From positions 1,910,001 to 1,974,000 of the forward strand of contig NZ_AP023439.1 of NCBI RefSeq assembly GCF_014701095.1: 64,000 bases of DNA, in the 5' to 3' direction. The notes beneath the pieces were generated by a model. It was not told the origin of the DNA and ran no database searches. It saw only the letters and a list, made by a program, of their open reading frames with translations. This DNA comes from Streptomyces tuirus (lineage in GTDB: Bacteria > Actinomycetota > Actinomycetes > Streptomycetales > Streptomycetaceae). The position numbers and the translations under genes are program-made. This document shows positions 25,451 through 33,391 of the stretch, piece after piece (the stretch's first letter is position 1; each line of letters begins with the position of its first letter).

Positions 25451-25994
25451 ATGCCGAAGCTGCGCCGGGTCCTGGCCTGGTTCGTCGATTTCGCGCTGGT
25501 CGTGGCGCTGGCCTCGGCGCTCGCCGTGCTCACCTTCCACCGGGTCTCCGCGCTCGTCACGGACGTGCCCGAACTGGCCACCCGCGGCGGCTTCGACCTG
25601 CTGACCTCGCGCGGTGACGTGCTCGACGCCTCCCAGGACCTGGGGCTCTCGCTGTGGAACAAGTCGGTGGCCGGGCGCACCCTCGGCAAGGCCCTGACCG
25701 GCCTGAAGGTCACCTCGAACCTCCCGCGCAGGTTCAGGGCCGCCCGGCGGGCCGCGGTCACCACCGCGGCGGACGTCGCGCGCCGTGTACGCGGTGGCCT
25801 GTGTGCTGCTGGTGGAGGGTCAGGTCGTGCTGTCGGTGCTGGTGTGGGCCGTGGCGGTGGTGCTGTTCCTGCTGAACGCGCTGCCCGTCCTCTCCCCCGG
25901 CCGCCGGTCCCTCGCCGACCGGGTCGCGGGCACCGCGGTCACCGGGATCGGGCTCAGCACGCCCGTCGCCACACCCCTAGTTCGTACTTCTTGA
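25451..25994 (+). pseudogene. RDD-family membrane protein gene with a one-base frameshift
   Basis: From ATG 25451 (GGGGA upstream) the first frame reads PKLRRVLAWFVDFALVVALA and the RDD-type SLWNKSVAGRTLGKALTGLKV, up to about 25783. The protein then continues in another frame from about 25785 (YAVACVLLVEGQVVLSVLVW, NALPVLSPGRRSLADRVAGT) to the TGA at 25994. Removing one C near 25783-25784 would give a continuous protein of about 181 residues. The unrepaired first frame runs on into sequence without protein character. The 3' end overlaps the convergent GH114 gene by 41 bases. Either a real disruption or a base-call error is possible. Confidence 0.75.
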
Positions 25995-26733
25995 GCAGTG
26001 AACTGAGCTTCAGGCGGCGCGAGTCGGCGCAGAAGCGGGCGGTGGGGAGCTCGTACTCCACGTGGAAGACGGCCTTGCCCGCGGCGATGAAGGGCTTCAG
26101 GGCCGTGCACTCGCCGTACTGGGCGCACTGCTCGTTGACCGCGAAGTCGAAGTCGCCGACCAGTTCCGGGATCTGGTCCAGGTCGTTCTTCAGGCCGACG
26201 GCCAGGCCCCGGTCGTGGGCCAGCCGGGCGACGAGGCGGTTGTAGCGCAGCTGGTCGGTGGCCGTGAGCGGGAAGCCCGTGTCGTTGCGGTAGCCGTCCA
26301 TGTTGTCGGGCTCCACCGCGTCGAAGCCCTTGTCGCGGCACATGTCGATCCGCGCCGCCATGAGCGGCTCCAGGACGTCGGTGCGGCGGATGTCGAGCCA
26401 GCGCTCGCCCTTCCAGCCGTTGCCGCGGCCGAGGACGGACTTCGGAAAGTCGCCGGCGTCCGGGCGGAACTCCTCCCAGGCGCCCGTGGAGAGATAGCAG
26501 ATGACCTTGCGGCCGTCGCGGTGCAGCCGGGCGACCGTGTCCTCGGAGTGGTCGAAGCCGTCGATGTCGTAGACCGGCACGTCGACGGAGGTGTCCAGAC
26601 GCCCGCTGAGCTGCCACTGCCAGGCGGTGCCGGGGCGGGGCTGCCAGCGGGGGCCGGGCTTGTCGTCGGGGGTCCGGGCGCAGCCCGCGAGGAGCAGGAC
26701 GAGCAGAGCGACGAGCAGGGACGGGCGTCTCAC
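25954..26733 (-). CDS. GH114-family endo-alpha-1,4-polygalactosaminidase-like lipoprotein
   Basis: A 259-residue exported protein. The signal peptide ends in LLLAGC, so Cys18 should be lipid-modified and the protein anchored outside the membrane. The mature domain is the TIM-barrel family GH114 (DUF297): WQWQLSG, VYDIDGFDHS, GRKVICYLSTGAWEEFRPD, GFDAVEPDNMDGYRND and GLAVGLKNDLDQIPEL. Asp and Glu residues in EPDNMD are the likely catalytic group. Four cysteines near the C-terminus could form disulfides. The natural polysaccharide substrate in Streptomyces is not known. Confidence 0.87.
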   Translation of the reverse strand: MRRPSLLVALLVLLLAGCARTPDDKPGPRWQPRPGTAWQWQLSGRLDTSVDVPVYDIDGFDHSEDTVARLHRDGRKVICYLSTGAWEEFRPDAGDFPKSVLGRGNGWKGERWLDIRRTDVLEPLMAARIDMCRDKGFDAVEPDNMDGYRNDTGFPLTATDQLRYNRLVARLAHDRGLAVGLKNDLDQIPELVGDFDFAVNEQCAQYGECTALKPFIAAGKAVFHVEYELPTARFCADSRRLKLSSLLKKYELGVWRRAC

Positions 26734-27058
26734 GGCGGTCTCCAGGGTGTGGGGCAGCGTGCCCCAAGGATGATCTCCGGTTCCGGGGACGGGTGGGACG
26801 TTGCCGGATCGCGACGAGTGTGACCCGGTTCACCGGTGTGAGGGATCAGAAAATGGCCATTACGCCACCGACAGGTGAACGCCCGCAGGAATGAGCGAAC
26901 GGGGCCGCGCGCGTAGTCTCGTCGTCGAGTGTTCGCCGCACCGGGGAAGGCCCCGTGGATACCGGACCCTGAGGTCGGATTAGGGTCGGCTGTCGGGCCC
27001 GGTCGACCCACACCGTTCGACCACCGCAACTTCACATCGGAAGCGAGATTTCACCACC
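26734..27058 (+). promoter_or_regulatory. pepA upstream region with TAGGGT promoter element
   Basis: This 325-base gap separates the divergent GH114 lipoprotein gene and pepA. TAGGGT at 26981-26986 is a good -10 candidate for pepA, giving a leader of about 65 bases. Nothing else recognisable is seen. Confidence 0.45.
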
Positions 27059-28585
27059 GTGACTGCTCTCACTCTCAGCACCTCCGCGGCGCCCGGCCTG
27101 CGGGCCGACGCGATCGTGATCGGTGTCGCCAAGGGTGCCAAGGGACCGGTCGTCGCACCGGGCGCCGAGGCCGTGGACAAGGCGTACGACGGCAGGCTCG
27201 CCGGCGTTCTGGAGACTCTCGGCGCCTCCGGCGGCGAGGGCGAGGTGACGAAGCTGCCGGCGCCGTCCGGCTTCAAGACACCGCTCGTCCTGGCGGTCGG
27301 ACTGGGCACGGTCCCCGAGAAGGACGCCGAGTACGGCACCGAGGCCCTGCGCAAGGCCGCCGGCGTCGCCGCCCGCGCCCTGGCCGGGTCGAAGAAGGCC
27401 GCCTTCGCGCTGCCGCTGGACGACGCCGCCGACGCCGGTGCGATCGGGGAGGGCGCGCTGCTCGGCACGTACTCCTTCGACGCCTACAAGGACAACGGCA
27501 AGGACCCCAAGGCGAAGAACGGCAAGGCACCCCTCGCCGAGATCGTCCTGCTCGGCGGCAAGCCGCGCGACAAGGCGTACAAGGCCGCGGTCGAGCGTGC
27601 CGTCGCCGTGTCCGAGGAGCTCAACCGCTCCCGGGACCTGGTCAACACCCCGCCGAACGACCTGAACCCCGAGTCGTTCGCCGCGATCGCCCAGGCCGCG
27701 GCCAAGGAACACGGCATCAAGGTCCAGGTGCTCGACGAGAAGGCCCTGGCCAAGGGCGGCTACGGCGGCATCCTCGGCGTCGGCTCCGGCTCCGCGGCCG
27801 CCCCGCGCCTGGTCAAGCTGTCGTACACCTCCTCCAAGGCGAAGAAGCACCTCGCCTTCGTCGGCAAGGGCATCACCTACGACTCGGGCGGCATCTCGCT
27901 GAAGCCGGCGGGTCACAACGAGACGATGAAGTGCGACATGGCCGGTGCGGCCGCGGTGTTCGCCGCGGTCGTCGCCGCCGCGCGTCTCGGCCTGGAGGTC
28001 AATGTCACCGGCTGGCTCGCCCTGGCCGAGAACATGCCCTCCGGGTCCGCGACCCGTCCGGGTGACGTGCTGCGGATGTACAGCGGCAAGACGGTCGAGG
28101 TGCTCAACACCGACGCCGAGGGCCGGCTGGTGCTGGCCGACGCGCTGTGGGCGGCGTCGCAGGAGAAGCCGGACGCGGTCGTGGACGTGGCGACGCTGAC
28201 CGGGGCGATGGTGCTGGCGCTGGGCAACCGGACGTTCGGGATCATGGGCAACGACGACGCGTTCCGTGCGGCGCTGGTCGAGGCCGCCGAGGAGGTCGGG
28301 GAGCCGGCGTGGCCGATGCCGCTGCCGGAGCACCTGCGCAAGGGGATGGACTCGGCCACGGCCGACATCGCGAACATGGGTGAGCGGATGGGCGGCGGGC
28401 TGGTCGCCGGTCTGTTCCTGCGCGAGTTCGTGGGCGAGGGGATCACCTGGGCGCACCTGGACATCGCCGGGCCGGCCTTCAACGAGGGCGGGCCGTTCGG
28501 GTACACGCCGAAGGGCGGTACGGGGACGGCTGTGCGGACGCTGGTGCGGCTGGCGGAGCTGACGGCTGCGGGTGATCTGGGCTGA
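27059..28585 (+). CDS. pepA: Leucyl (cytosol) aminopeptidase PepA
   Basis: A 508-residue M17 metallo-aminopeptidase that removes N-terminal residues in the cytoplasm and normally forms hexamers. The C-terminal catalytic half contains FVGKGITYDSGGISLKP (metal-binding Lys and Asp), MKCDMAGAAAV, the signature NTDAEGRLVLADAL and a conserved GRxL arginine. The N-terminal half is the usual variable domain. The GTG at 27059 is chosen because VTALTLS begins the family alignment; the ribosome site is weak. In some bacteria PepA also acts as a DNA-binding protein. Monocistronic. Confidence 0.95.
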   Translation: MTALTLSTSAAPGLRADAIVIGVAKGAKGPVVAPGAEAVDKAYDGRLAGVLETLGASGGEGEVTKLPAPSGFKTPLVLAVGLGTVPEKDAEYGTEALRKAAGVAARALAGSKKAAFALPLDDAADAGAIGEGALLGTYSFDAYKDNGKDPKAKNGKAPLAEIVLLGGKPRDKAYKAAVERAVAVSEELNRSRDLVNTPPNDLNPESFAAIAQAAAKEHGIKVQVLDEKALAKGGYGGILGVGSGSAAAPRLVKLSYTSSKAKKHLAFVGKGITYDSGGISLKPAGHNETMKCDMAGAAAVFAAVVAAARLGLEVNVTGWLALAENMPSGSATRPGDVLRMYSGKTVEVLNTDAEGRLVLADALWAASQEKPDAVVDVATLTGAMVLALGNRTFGIMGNDDAFRAALVEAAEEVGEPAWPMPLPEHLRKGMDSATADIANMGERMGGGLVAGLFLREFVGEGITWAHLDIAGPAFNEGGPFGYTPKGGTGTAVRTLVRLAELTAAGDLG

Positions 28586-28621
28586 CCGTCGCCTGAGAGC
28601 TCGGTCTCGTCCGTTGTGTGG

Positions 28622-28658
28622 CGAGTGCGGGGGCGTGGGGGCTGGTCGCGCAGTTCCC
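28622..28658 (+). repeat. Dispersed intergenic repeat, copy 4 (head)
   Basis: The G-rich head GTGGGGGCTGGTCGCGCAG leads into the TTCCCCGCGCCCC block and then a tandem array. Similar heads occur at 36131 and 43511. Confidence 0.6.
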
Positions 28659-28659
28659 C

Positions 28660-28798
28660 GCGCCCCTTGGGCGTTGCCCTCGCGCCCCGCGGCGGAGCCG
28701 CAGATCGGACACAGCCCCGCGCCCCTTGGGCGTTGCCCTCGCGCCCCGCGGCGGAGCCGCAGATCGGACACAGCCCCGCGCCCCTTGGGCGTTGCCCT
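28660..28798 (+). repeat. 59-bp tandem repeat, 2.4 copies
   Basis: Two identical 59-bp units (28660-28718 and 28719-28777) and a 21-base partial third unit (28778-28798). Each unit begins GCGCCCCTTGGGCG and contains the GCGGCGGAGCCGC core and ATCGGACACAGCCCC. It lies in the 413-base gap between pepA and lpd. The rest of that gap (28799-28998) holds the lpd leader, with no other recognisable feature. Confidence 0.9.
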
Positions 28799-28998
28799 TC
28801 AGGCGTCGAAGGCGTGGCTCATCTGAACGTGGGGCGTCTCACACCGCAGCCCGGCGTCTCCTTGTGTGCCGACAAGTGCGAAGATGGGGCTCGGCAGGAC
28901 AGGGCCCCACCGAAGGGCCGAAGAACGAGCGGCCGGACACCAGCCGCCTGCCGGTCACCGAAGACCGGCTCACGGCGCACATGCATGGAGGACGTGAC

Positions 28999-30387
28999 GT
29001 GGCGAACGACGCCAGCACCGTTTTCGACCTAGTGATCCTCGGCGGTGGCAGCGGTGGTTACGCCGCGGCGCTGCGCGGGGCGCAGCTGGGCCTGGACGTC
29101 GCCCTGATCGAGAAGGACAAGGTCGGCGGCACCTGCCTGCACCGGGGATGCATCCCCACCAAGGCCCTGCTGCACGCGGGCGAGATCGCCGACCAGGCCC
29201 GTGAGAGCGAGCAGTTCGGTGTGAAGGCCTCCTTCGAGGGCATCGACATCGCCGGGGTCCACAAGTACAAGGACGGCGTGATCGCCGGTCTGTACAAGGG
29301 CCTGCAGGGGCTCGTCGCCTCCCGGAAGGTGACGTACATCGAGGGTGAGGGCCGGCTGTCCTCCCCCACGTCCGTCGACGTGAACGGCCGCCGCGTCGAG
29401 GGCCGTCACATCCTCCTCGCGACCGGCTCCGTGCCGAAGTCGCTGCCCGGCCTGGACATCGACGGCAACCGGATCATCTCCTCCGACCACGCCCTCGTCC
29501 TGGACCGCGTGCCCAAGTCCGCGATCATCCTGGGCGGCGGTGTCATCGGCGTCGAGTTCGCCTCCGCGTGGAAGTCCTTCGGCACCGAGGTCACGATCGT
29601 CGAGGGTCTGAAGCACCTCGTCCCGGTCGAGGACGAGAACTCCTCCAAGCTGCTGGAGCGCTCCTTCCGCAAGCGCGGCATCAAGTTCAACCTGGGCACC
29701 TTCTTCCAGAAGGCCGAATACACCCAGGACGGCGTCAAGGTCACCCTCGCCGACGGCAAGGAGTTCGAGGCCGAGATCCTGCTGGTCGCCATCGGCCGCG
29801 GCCCGGTCTCCCAGGGCCTGGGCTACGAGGAGCAGGGCGTCGCCATGGACCGCGGCTACGTCCTGGTCGACGAGTACATGCGCACGAACGTGCCGACCAT
29901 CTCCGCCGTCGGTGACCTCGTCCCGACCCTCCAGCTCGCGCACGTCGGCTTCGCCGAGGGCATCCTGGTGGCGGAGCGCCTGGCCGGTCTGAAGACCGTT
30001 CCGATCGACTACGACGGTGTCCCGCGGGTGACGTACTGCCACCCGGAGGTCGCCTCCGTCGGTATCACCGAGGCCAAGGCCAAGGAGATCTACGGTGCGG
30101 ACAAGGTCGTCGCTCTGAAGTACAACCTCGCGGGCAACGGCAGGAGCAAGATCCTGGGCACCGCGGGCGAGATCAAGCTCGTCCAGGTCAAGGACGGTGC
30201 CGTCGTCGGCGTCCACATGGTCGGCGACCGCATGGGCGAGCAGGTCGGCGAAGCCCAGCTGATCTACAACTGGGAGGCGCTGCCCGCCGAGGTCGCGCAG
30301 CTCATCCACGCCCACCCGACCCAGAGCGAGGCGCTCGGCGAGGCCCACCTGGCCCTGGCCGGCAAGCCCCTCCACGCGCACGACTGA
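28999..30387 (+). CDS. lpdA: Dihydrolipoyl dehydrogenase (E3)
   Basis: E3 reoxidises dihydrolipoyl groups of 2-oxoacid dehydrogenase complexes with FAD and NAD. The 462-residue protein starts at GTG 28999, six bases after GGAGGA. The FAD-binding GGGSGGYAAAL is near the start, followed by the redox disulfide GGTCLHRGCIPTKAL. The NAD domain has GGGVIGVEFASAW, the second FAD motif is near SAVGDL, and the C-terminal HAHPTQSEA holds the catalytic His-Glu pair. sucB starts 63 bases downstream on the same strand, so they are likely co-transcribed. Confidence 0.97.
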   Translation: MANDASTVFDLVILGGGSGGYAAALRGAQLGLDVALIEKDKVGGTCLHRGCIPTKALLHAGEIADQARESEQFGVKASFEGIDIAGVHKYKDGVIAGLYKGLQGLVASRKVTYIEGEGRLSSPTSVDVNGRRVEGRHILLATGSVPKSLPGLDIDGNRIISSDHALVLDRVPKSAIILGGGVIGVEFASAWKSFGTEVTIVEGLKHLVPVEDENSSKLLERSFRKRGIKFNLGTFFQKAEYTQDGVKVTLADGKEFEAEILLVAIGRGPVSQGLGYEEQGVAMDRGYVLVDEYMRTNVPTISAVGDLVPTLQLAHVGFAEGILVAERLAGLKTVPIDYDGVPRVTYCHPEVASVGITEAKAKEIYGADKVVALKYNLAGNGRSKILGTAGEIKLVQVKDGAVVGVHMVGDRMGEQVGEAQLIYNWEALPAEVAQLIHAHPTQSEALGEAHLALAGKPLHAHD

Positions 30388-30450
30388 CCCCTCGGTCGAC
30401 ACACGCGACGACACAGACTTCCGCACTTTCCGTAAGGAGCAACCGAAACC

Positions 30451-32241
30451 ATGGCGGTTTCCGTAACCCTTCCGGCGCTCGGCGAGAGCGTCACCGAGGG
30501 CACTGTCACCCGCTGGCTGAAGGCCGAGGGCGAGCGCGTCGAGGCCGACGAGCCGCTGCTCGAGGTGTCGACCGACAAGGTCGACACCGAGATCCCTTCG
30601 CCCGCCGCCGGTGTCCTGGCCTCCATCAAGGTCGCCGAGGACGAGACGGTCGAGGTCGGCGCCGAGCTGGCCCTGATCGACGACGGCAGCGGCGCGCCCG
30701 CCGCTGCCCCGGCCCCCGCCGCGGAGCAGGTCGCCGAGCCGGCCCCCGAGCCGGCCGCGGCCGCCCCGTCCACCGAGCAGGCCGCCCCGGCGGCCGCTCC
30801 CACCGCCGACGCCGCTGCCGGCGGCGGCTCCGCCGAGGGCACGGACGTCGTCCTGCCCGCGCTCGGCGAGTCCGTCACCGAGGGCACCGTCACCCGCTGG
30901 CTGAAGTCGGTCGGTGACAGCGTCGAGGCCGACGAGCCGCTGCTCGAGGTCTCCACCGACAAGGTCGACACCGAGATCCCGGCGCCCACCTCGGGCACCC
31001 TGCTGGAGATCGTGGTCGGCGAGGACGAGACCGCCGAGGTCGGTGCCAAGCTCGCCGTCATCGGTGTCGCGGGTGCGGCTCCGGCCGCCGCCCCGGCGCA
31101 GGAGGCCCCCGCCGCCCCGGCCCAGCCCGAGCCCACCCCGGCTCCGGCTCCGGCTCCGGCGCAGCCCGCCCCGGCCCCGCAGGCCCCGTCGGCTCCCGCC
31201 CCGCAGCAGCAGACCACCCCGGCTCCCGAGCCGGCTCCGTCCGCTCCCGCGCCGGCCCCGGCTCCGGCCCAGGCCCCGGCCGCTCCGGCCGCCGCCAAGC
31301 CCGCCGACGACGGCGCCTACGTCACCCCGCTGGTGCGCAAGCTCGCCGCCGAGCAGGGCGTCGACCTGTCGACCGTCAAGGGCACCGGCGTCGGCGGCCG
31401 TATCCGCAAGCAGGACGTCGTCGCCGCCGCCGAGGCCGCGAAGAGCGCCGCCGCCACCCCGGCCCCCGCCGCTGCCGCCCCGGCCCCCGCCGGGAAGGCC
31501 CCGGTGCTGGAGGCGTCCCCGCTGCGCGGCCAGACCGTGAAGATGCCGCGGATCCGCAAGGTCATCGGCGACAACATGGTCAAGGCCCTGCACGAGCAGG
31601 CCCAGCTGTCCTCGGTCGTCGAGGTCGACGTGACCCGTCTGATGAAGCTGCGCGCCCGTGCCAAGGACGCGTTCGCGGCCCGTGAGGGCGTCAAGCTCTC
31701 GCCGATGCCGTTCTTCGTCAGGGCCGCGGCCCAGGCGCTGAAGGCGCACGCGCCGATCAACGCCAGGATCAACGAGGCCGAGGGGACCATCACCTACTTC
31801 GACACCGAGAACATCGGTATCGCGGTGGACTCCGAGAAGGGCCTGATGACCCCGGTCATCAAGAACGCCGGTGATCTCAACCTCGCCGGTATCGCCAAGG
31901 CCACGGCCGACCTGGCGGGCAAGGTCCGCGCCAACAAGATCACCCCGGACGAGCTGTCCGGCGCGACCTTCACCATCTCCAACACCGGTTCGCGCGGCGC
32001 GCTCTTCGACACGATCATCGTGCCGCCGGGCCAGGTCGCGATCCTCGGCATCGGCGCGACGGTCAAGCGCCCCGCCGTCATCGAGACGGAGGAGGGCACG
32101 GTCATCGGCGTCCGCGACATGACGTACCTGACCCTGTCCTACGACCACCGCCTGGTGGACGGCGCCGACGCCGCCCGCTACCTGACGGCGGTCAAGGCCA
32201 TCCTGGAGGCGGGCGAGTTCGAGGTCGAACTCGGCCTCTGA
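30451..32241 (+). CDS. sucB: Dihydrolipoamide succinyltransferase (E2) with two lipoyl domains
   Basis: E2 is the core of the 2-oxoglutarate (or shared 2-oxoacid) dehydrogenase complex. The 596-residue protein has two lipoyl domains, each with DKVDTE (lysines 43 and 171), joined by Ala/Pro-rich linkers. A peripheral subunit-binding domain at about 290-325 ([16 protein letters not shown]) and an acyltransferase domain at about 360-596 ending in the catalytic [15 protein letters not shown] follow. A ribosome site AAGGAG precedes the ATG. The lipoyl lysines are modified through the products of lipB and lipA, 13 kb away. Confidence 0.95.
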   Translation: MAVSVTLPALGESVTEGTVTRWLKAEGERVEADEPLLEVSTDKVDTEIPSPAAGVLASIKVAEDETVEVGAELALIDDGSGAPAAAPAPAAEQVAEPAPEPAAAAPSTEQAAPAAAPTADAAAGGGSAEGTDVVLPALGESVTEGTVTRWLKSVGDSVEADEPLLEVSTDKVDTEIPAPTSGTLLEIVVGEDETAEVGAKLAVIGVAGAAPAAAPAQEAPAAPAQPEPTPAPAPAPAQPAPAPQAPSAPAPQQQTTPAPEPAPSAPAPAPAPAQAPAAPAAAKPADDGAYVTPLVRKLAAEQGVDLSTVKGTGVGGRIRKQDVVAAAEAAKSAAATPAPAAAAPAPAGKAPVLEASPLRGQTVKMPRIRKVIGDNMVKALHEQAQLSSVVEVDVTRLMKLRARAKDAFAAREGVKLSPMPFFVRAAAQALKAHAPINARINEAEGTITYFDTENIGIAVDSEKGLMTPVIKNAGDLNLAGIAKATADLAGKVRANKITPDELSGATFTISNTGSRGALFDTIIVPPGQVAILGIGATVKRPAVIETEEGTVIGVRDMTYLTLSYDHRLVDGADAARYLTAVKAILEAGEFEVELGL

Positions 32242-32303
32242 TCTCCAACGCCGGACGGCTGTACGGTGCCCCCCTCGGATCATCTCCGGGCGGGGGCACT
32301 TTG

Positions 32304-32346
32304 CTTGGGGGCGCGGGGAACTGCGCGACAAGCCACACACAGGGCG
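32304..32346 (-). repeat. Dispersed intergenic repeat, copy 5 (reverse orientation)
   Basis: The minus strand reads a TGTCGCGCAGTTCCCCGCGC block just downstream of sucB. It lies between sucB and the GntR gene. Confidence 0.55.
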
Positions 32347-32434
32347 TCAGCCGAACGACAACCCCACGCCCCCGTGTAAGTCTCGTCTCACCTGCACCAA
32401 AGCACCCCCACCCACCCCACCCGCGGAGCGAACC

Positions 32435-32451
32435 GGCCGTATTGTCTAAAC
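32435..32451. promoter_or_regulatory. Possible autoregulatory site of the GntR gene
   Basis: A loose palindrome with ATTG and CAAT ends (ATTGTC, five to six bases, GTCAAT) lies about 25 bases before the GntR start. It resembles GntR/FadR-type operators only weakly. Confidence 0.25.
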
Positions 32452-32475
32452 GTCAATCCCGCGTAAGGAGCCCTC

Positions 32476-33099
32476 ATGACCGCGCCCGTCATCCACTCGC
32501 TCCGCGAGCAGATCCGCGAGCACATCCTGGAGGGGATCATCAGCGGACGCTGGCAGCCGGGTGAGCGGATCGTCGAGCGCCGGATCGCCACCGAGCTGGA
32601 GGTCAGCCAGACCCCGGTCCGCGAGGCCTTGCGCGAGCTGGAGTCCCTGCGCCTGATCGAGTCGGCTCCGAACAAGGGCGTGCGCGTCCGCAACCTCACG
32701 GCCGCCGACCTGGAGGAGAGCTACCCGGTCCGGGCCGGCCTGGAGGCCATCGCCGCGGAGCTGGCCGCCCAGGGCCTCGCCGAGGACTGCTCGGCACTGG
32801 AGCCCCACGTCAGCGCCCTGTACGAGGCGGACCGCAGCTCCGACGGCACCGCGCAGGTCCGCCACACCGTCGCCTTCCACCGCGAACTGGTCCGCGCCGC
32901 GGGCAACTCCGTGCTGCTGCACACCTGGGAAGGCCTCGGCATCGAGGTGTTCACGGCCCTGTCGATCCGCTGGCTGGGCACGCAGCAGCAGAGTTACGCG
33001 GAGGAGCACGAGGAGCTCGTCGCCGCGTTCAAGCGCCGTGACCCCCGGATCGCCGAACTCGTGAAGGCGCACGTCCTGGGCTGCGCGCCTCGGGCGTGA
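32476..33099 (+). CDS. GntR-family (FCD-type) transcriptional regulator
   Basis: A 207-residue regulator with an N-terminal winged helix (about 8-72: LREQIREHILEGIISGRWQPGERI, TPVREALRELESLRLIE) and an all-helical FCD ligand domain (about 80-200), whose His residues in HTVAFHRELV may bind metal or ligand. AAGGAG precedes the ATG. It lies directly upstream of aceE, whose promoter carries a strong palindrome, so a PdhR-like role sensing a central carboxylate is plausible. The ligand is not known. Confidence 0.9.
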   Translation: MTAPVIHSLREQIREHILEGIISGRWQPGERIVERRIATELEVSQTPVREALRELESLRLIESAPNKGVRVRNLTAADLEESYPVRAGLEAIAAELAAQGLAEDCSALEPHVSALYEADRSSDGTAQVRHTVAFHRELVRAAGNSVLLHTWEGLGIEVFTALSIRWLGTQQQSYAEEHEELVAAFKRRDPRIAELVKAHVLGCAPRA

Positions 33100-33229
33100 C
33101 ACCCGAGCGCCCTCTCGCTCAAACGCCTCCGACCTGCGAAAACCGTTCGAAAATCGGTCACCGCGTGCCACCTCCGGAGGCACCGCGTGCCTACTTTCTC
33201 GTGATCAAGAGGTTTTGCCCCTCAACCCT

Positions 33230-33259
33230 TTGATCGATCATCGATCAGCGAGTTAGAGT
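33230..33259 (+). promoter_or_regulatory. aceE promoter with overlapping 17-bp palindrome
   Basis: TTGATC (33230-33235) and TAGAGT (33254-33259) are spaced by 18 bases and form a plausible promoter for aceE. The perfect palindrome TGATCGATCATCGATCA (8-bp arms around a central C, 33231-33247) covers the -35 and spacer, where a bound repressor would block polymerase. The adjacent GntR protein is the leading candidate. Confidence 0.6.
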
Positions 33260-33265
33260 CGCCGA

Positions 33266-33302
33266 CGGGCCCACGCGGCGGAGCCGCACGGTGTTACAGC
33301 AC
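33266..33302 (+). repeat. Dispersed repeat core in the aceE leader, copy 6
   Basis: The GCGGCGGAGCCGC core (a 5-bp stem with a 3-base loop) lies between the aceE promoter and start codon, unlike other copies, which lie between genes. Confidence 0.5.
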
Positions 33303-33391
33303 CCAAGCCCCAGCCCTGTCCTGCCAAAGACAAAGGGCACCCCCGATCCCCTTATGTGAGGGAACCCCCTTCGACTGAGGAAGGCGGCGAC

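Noticed and set aside
28660..28798. Tandem repeats as a CRISPR array
   Set aside because: The units are directly adjacent without unique spacers, and no cas genes are present.
29029..32340. A frame of over 1,000 codons opposite lpd and sucB
   Set aside because: Its composition (long Gly/Leu/Arg runs) is the mirror of Ala/Pro-rich coding sequence; lpd and sucB explain the region.
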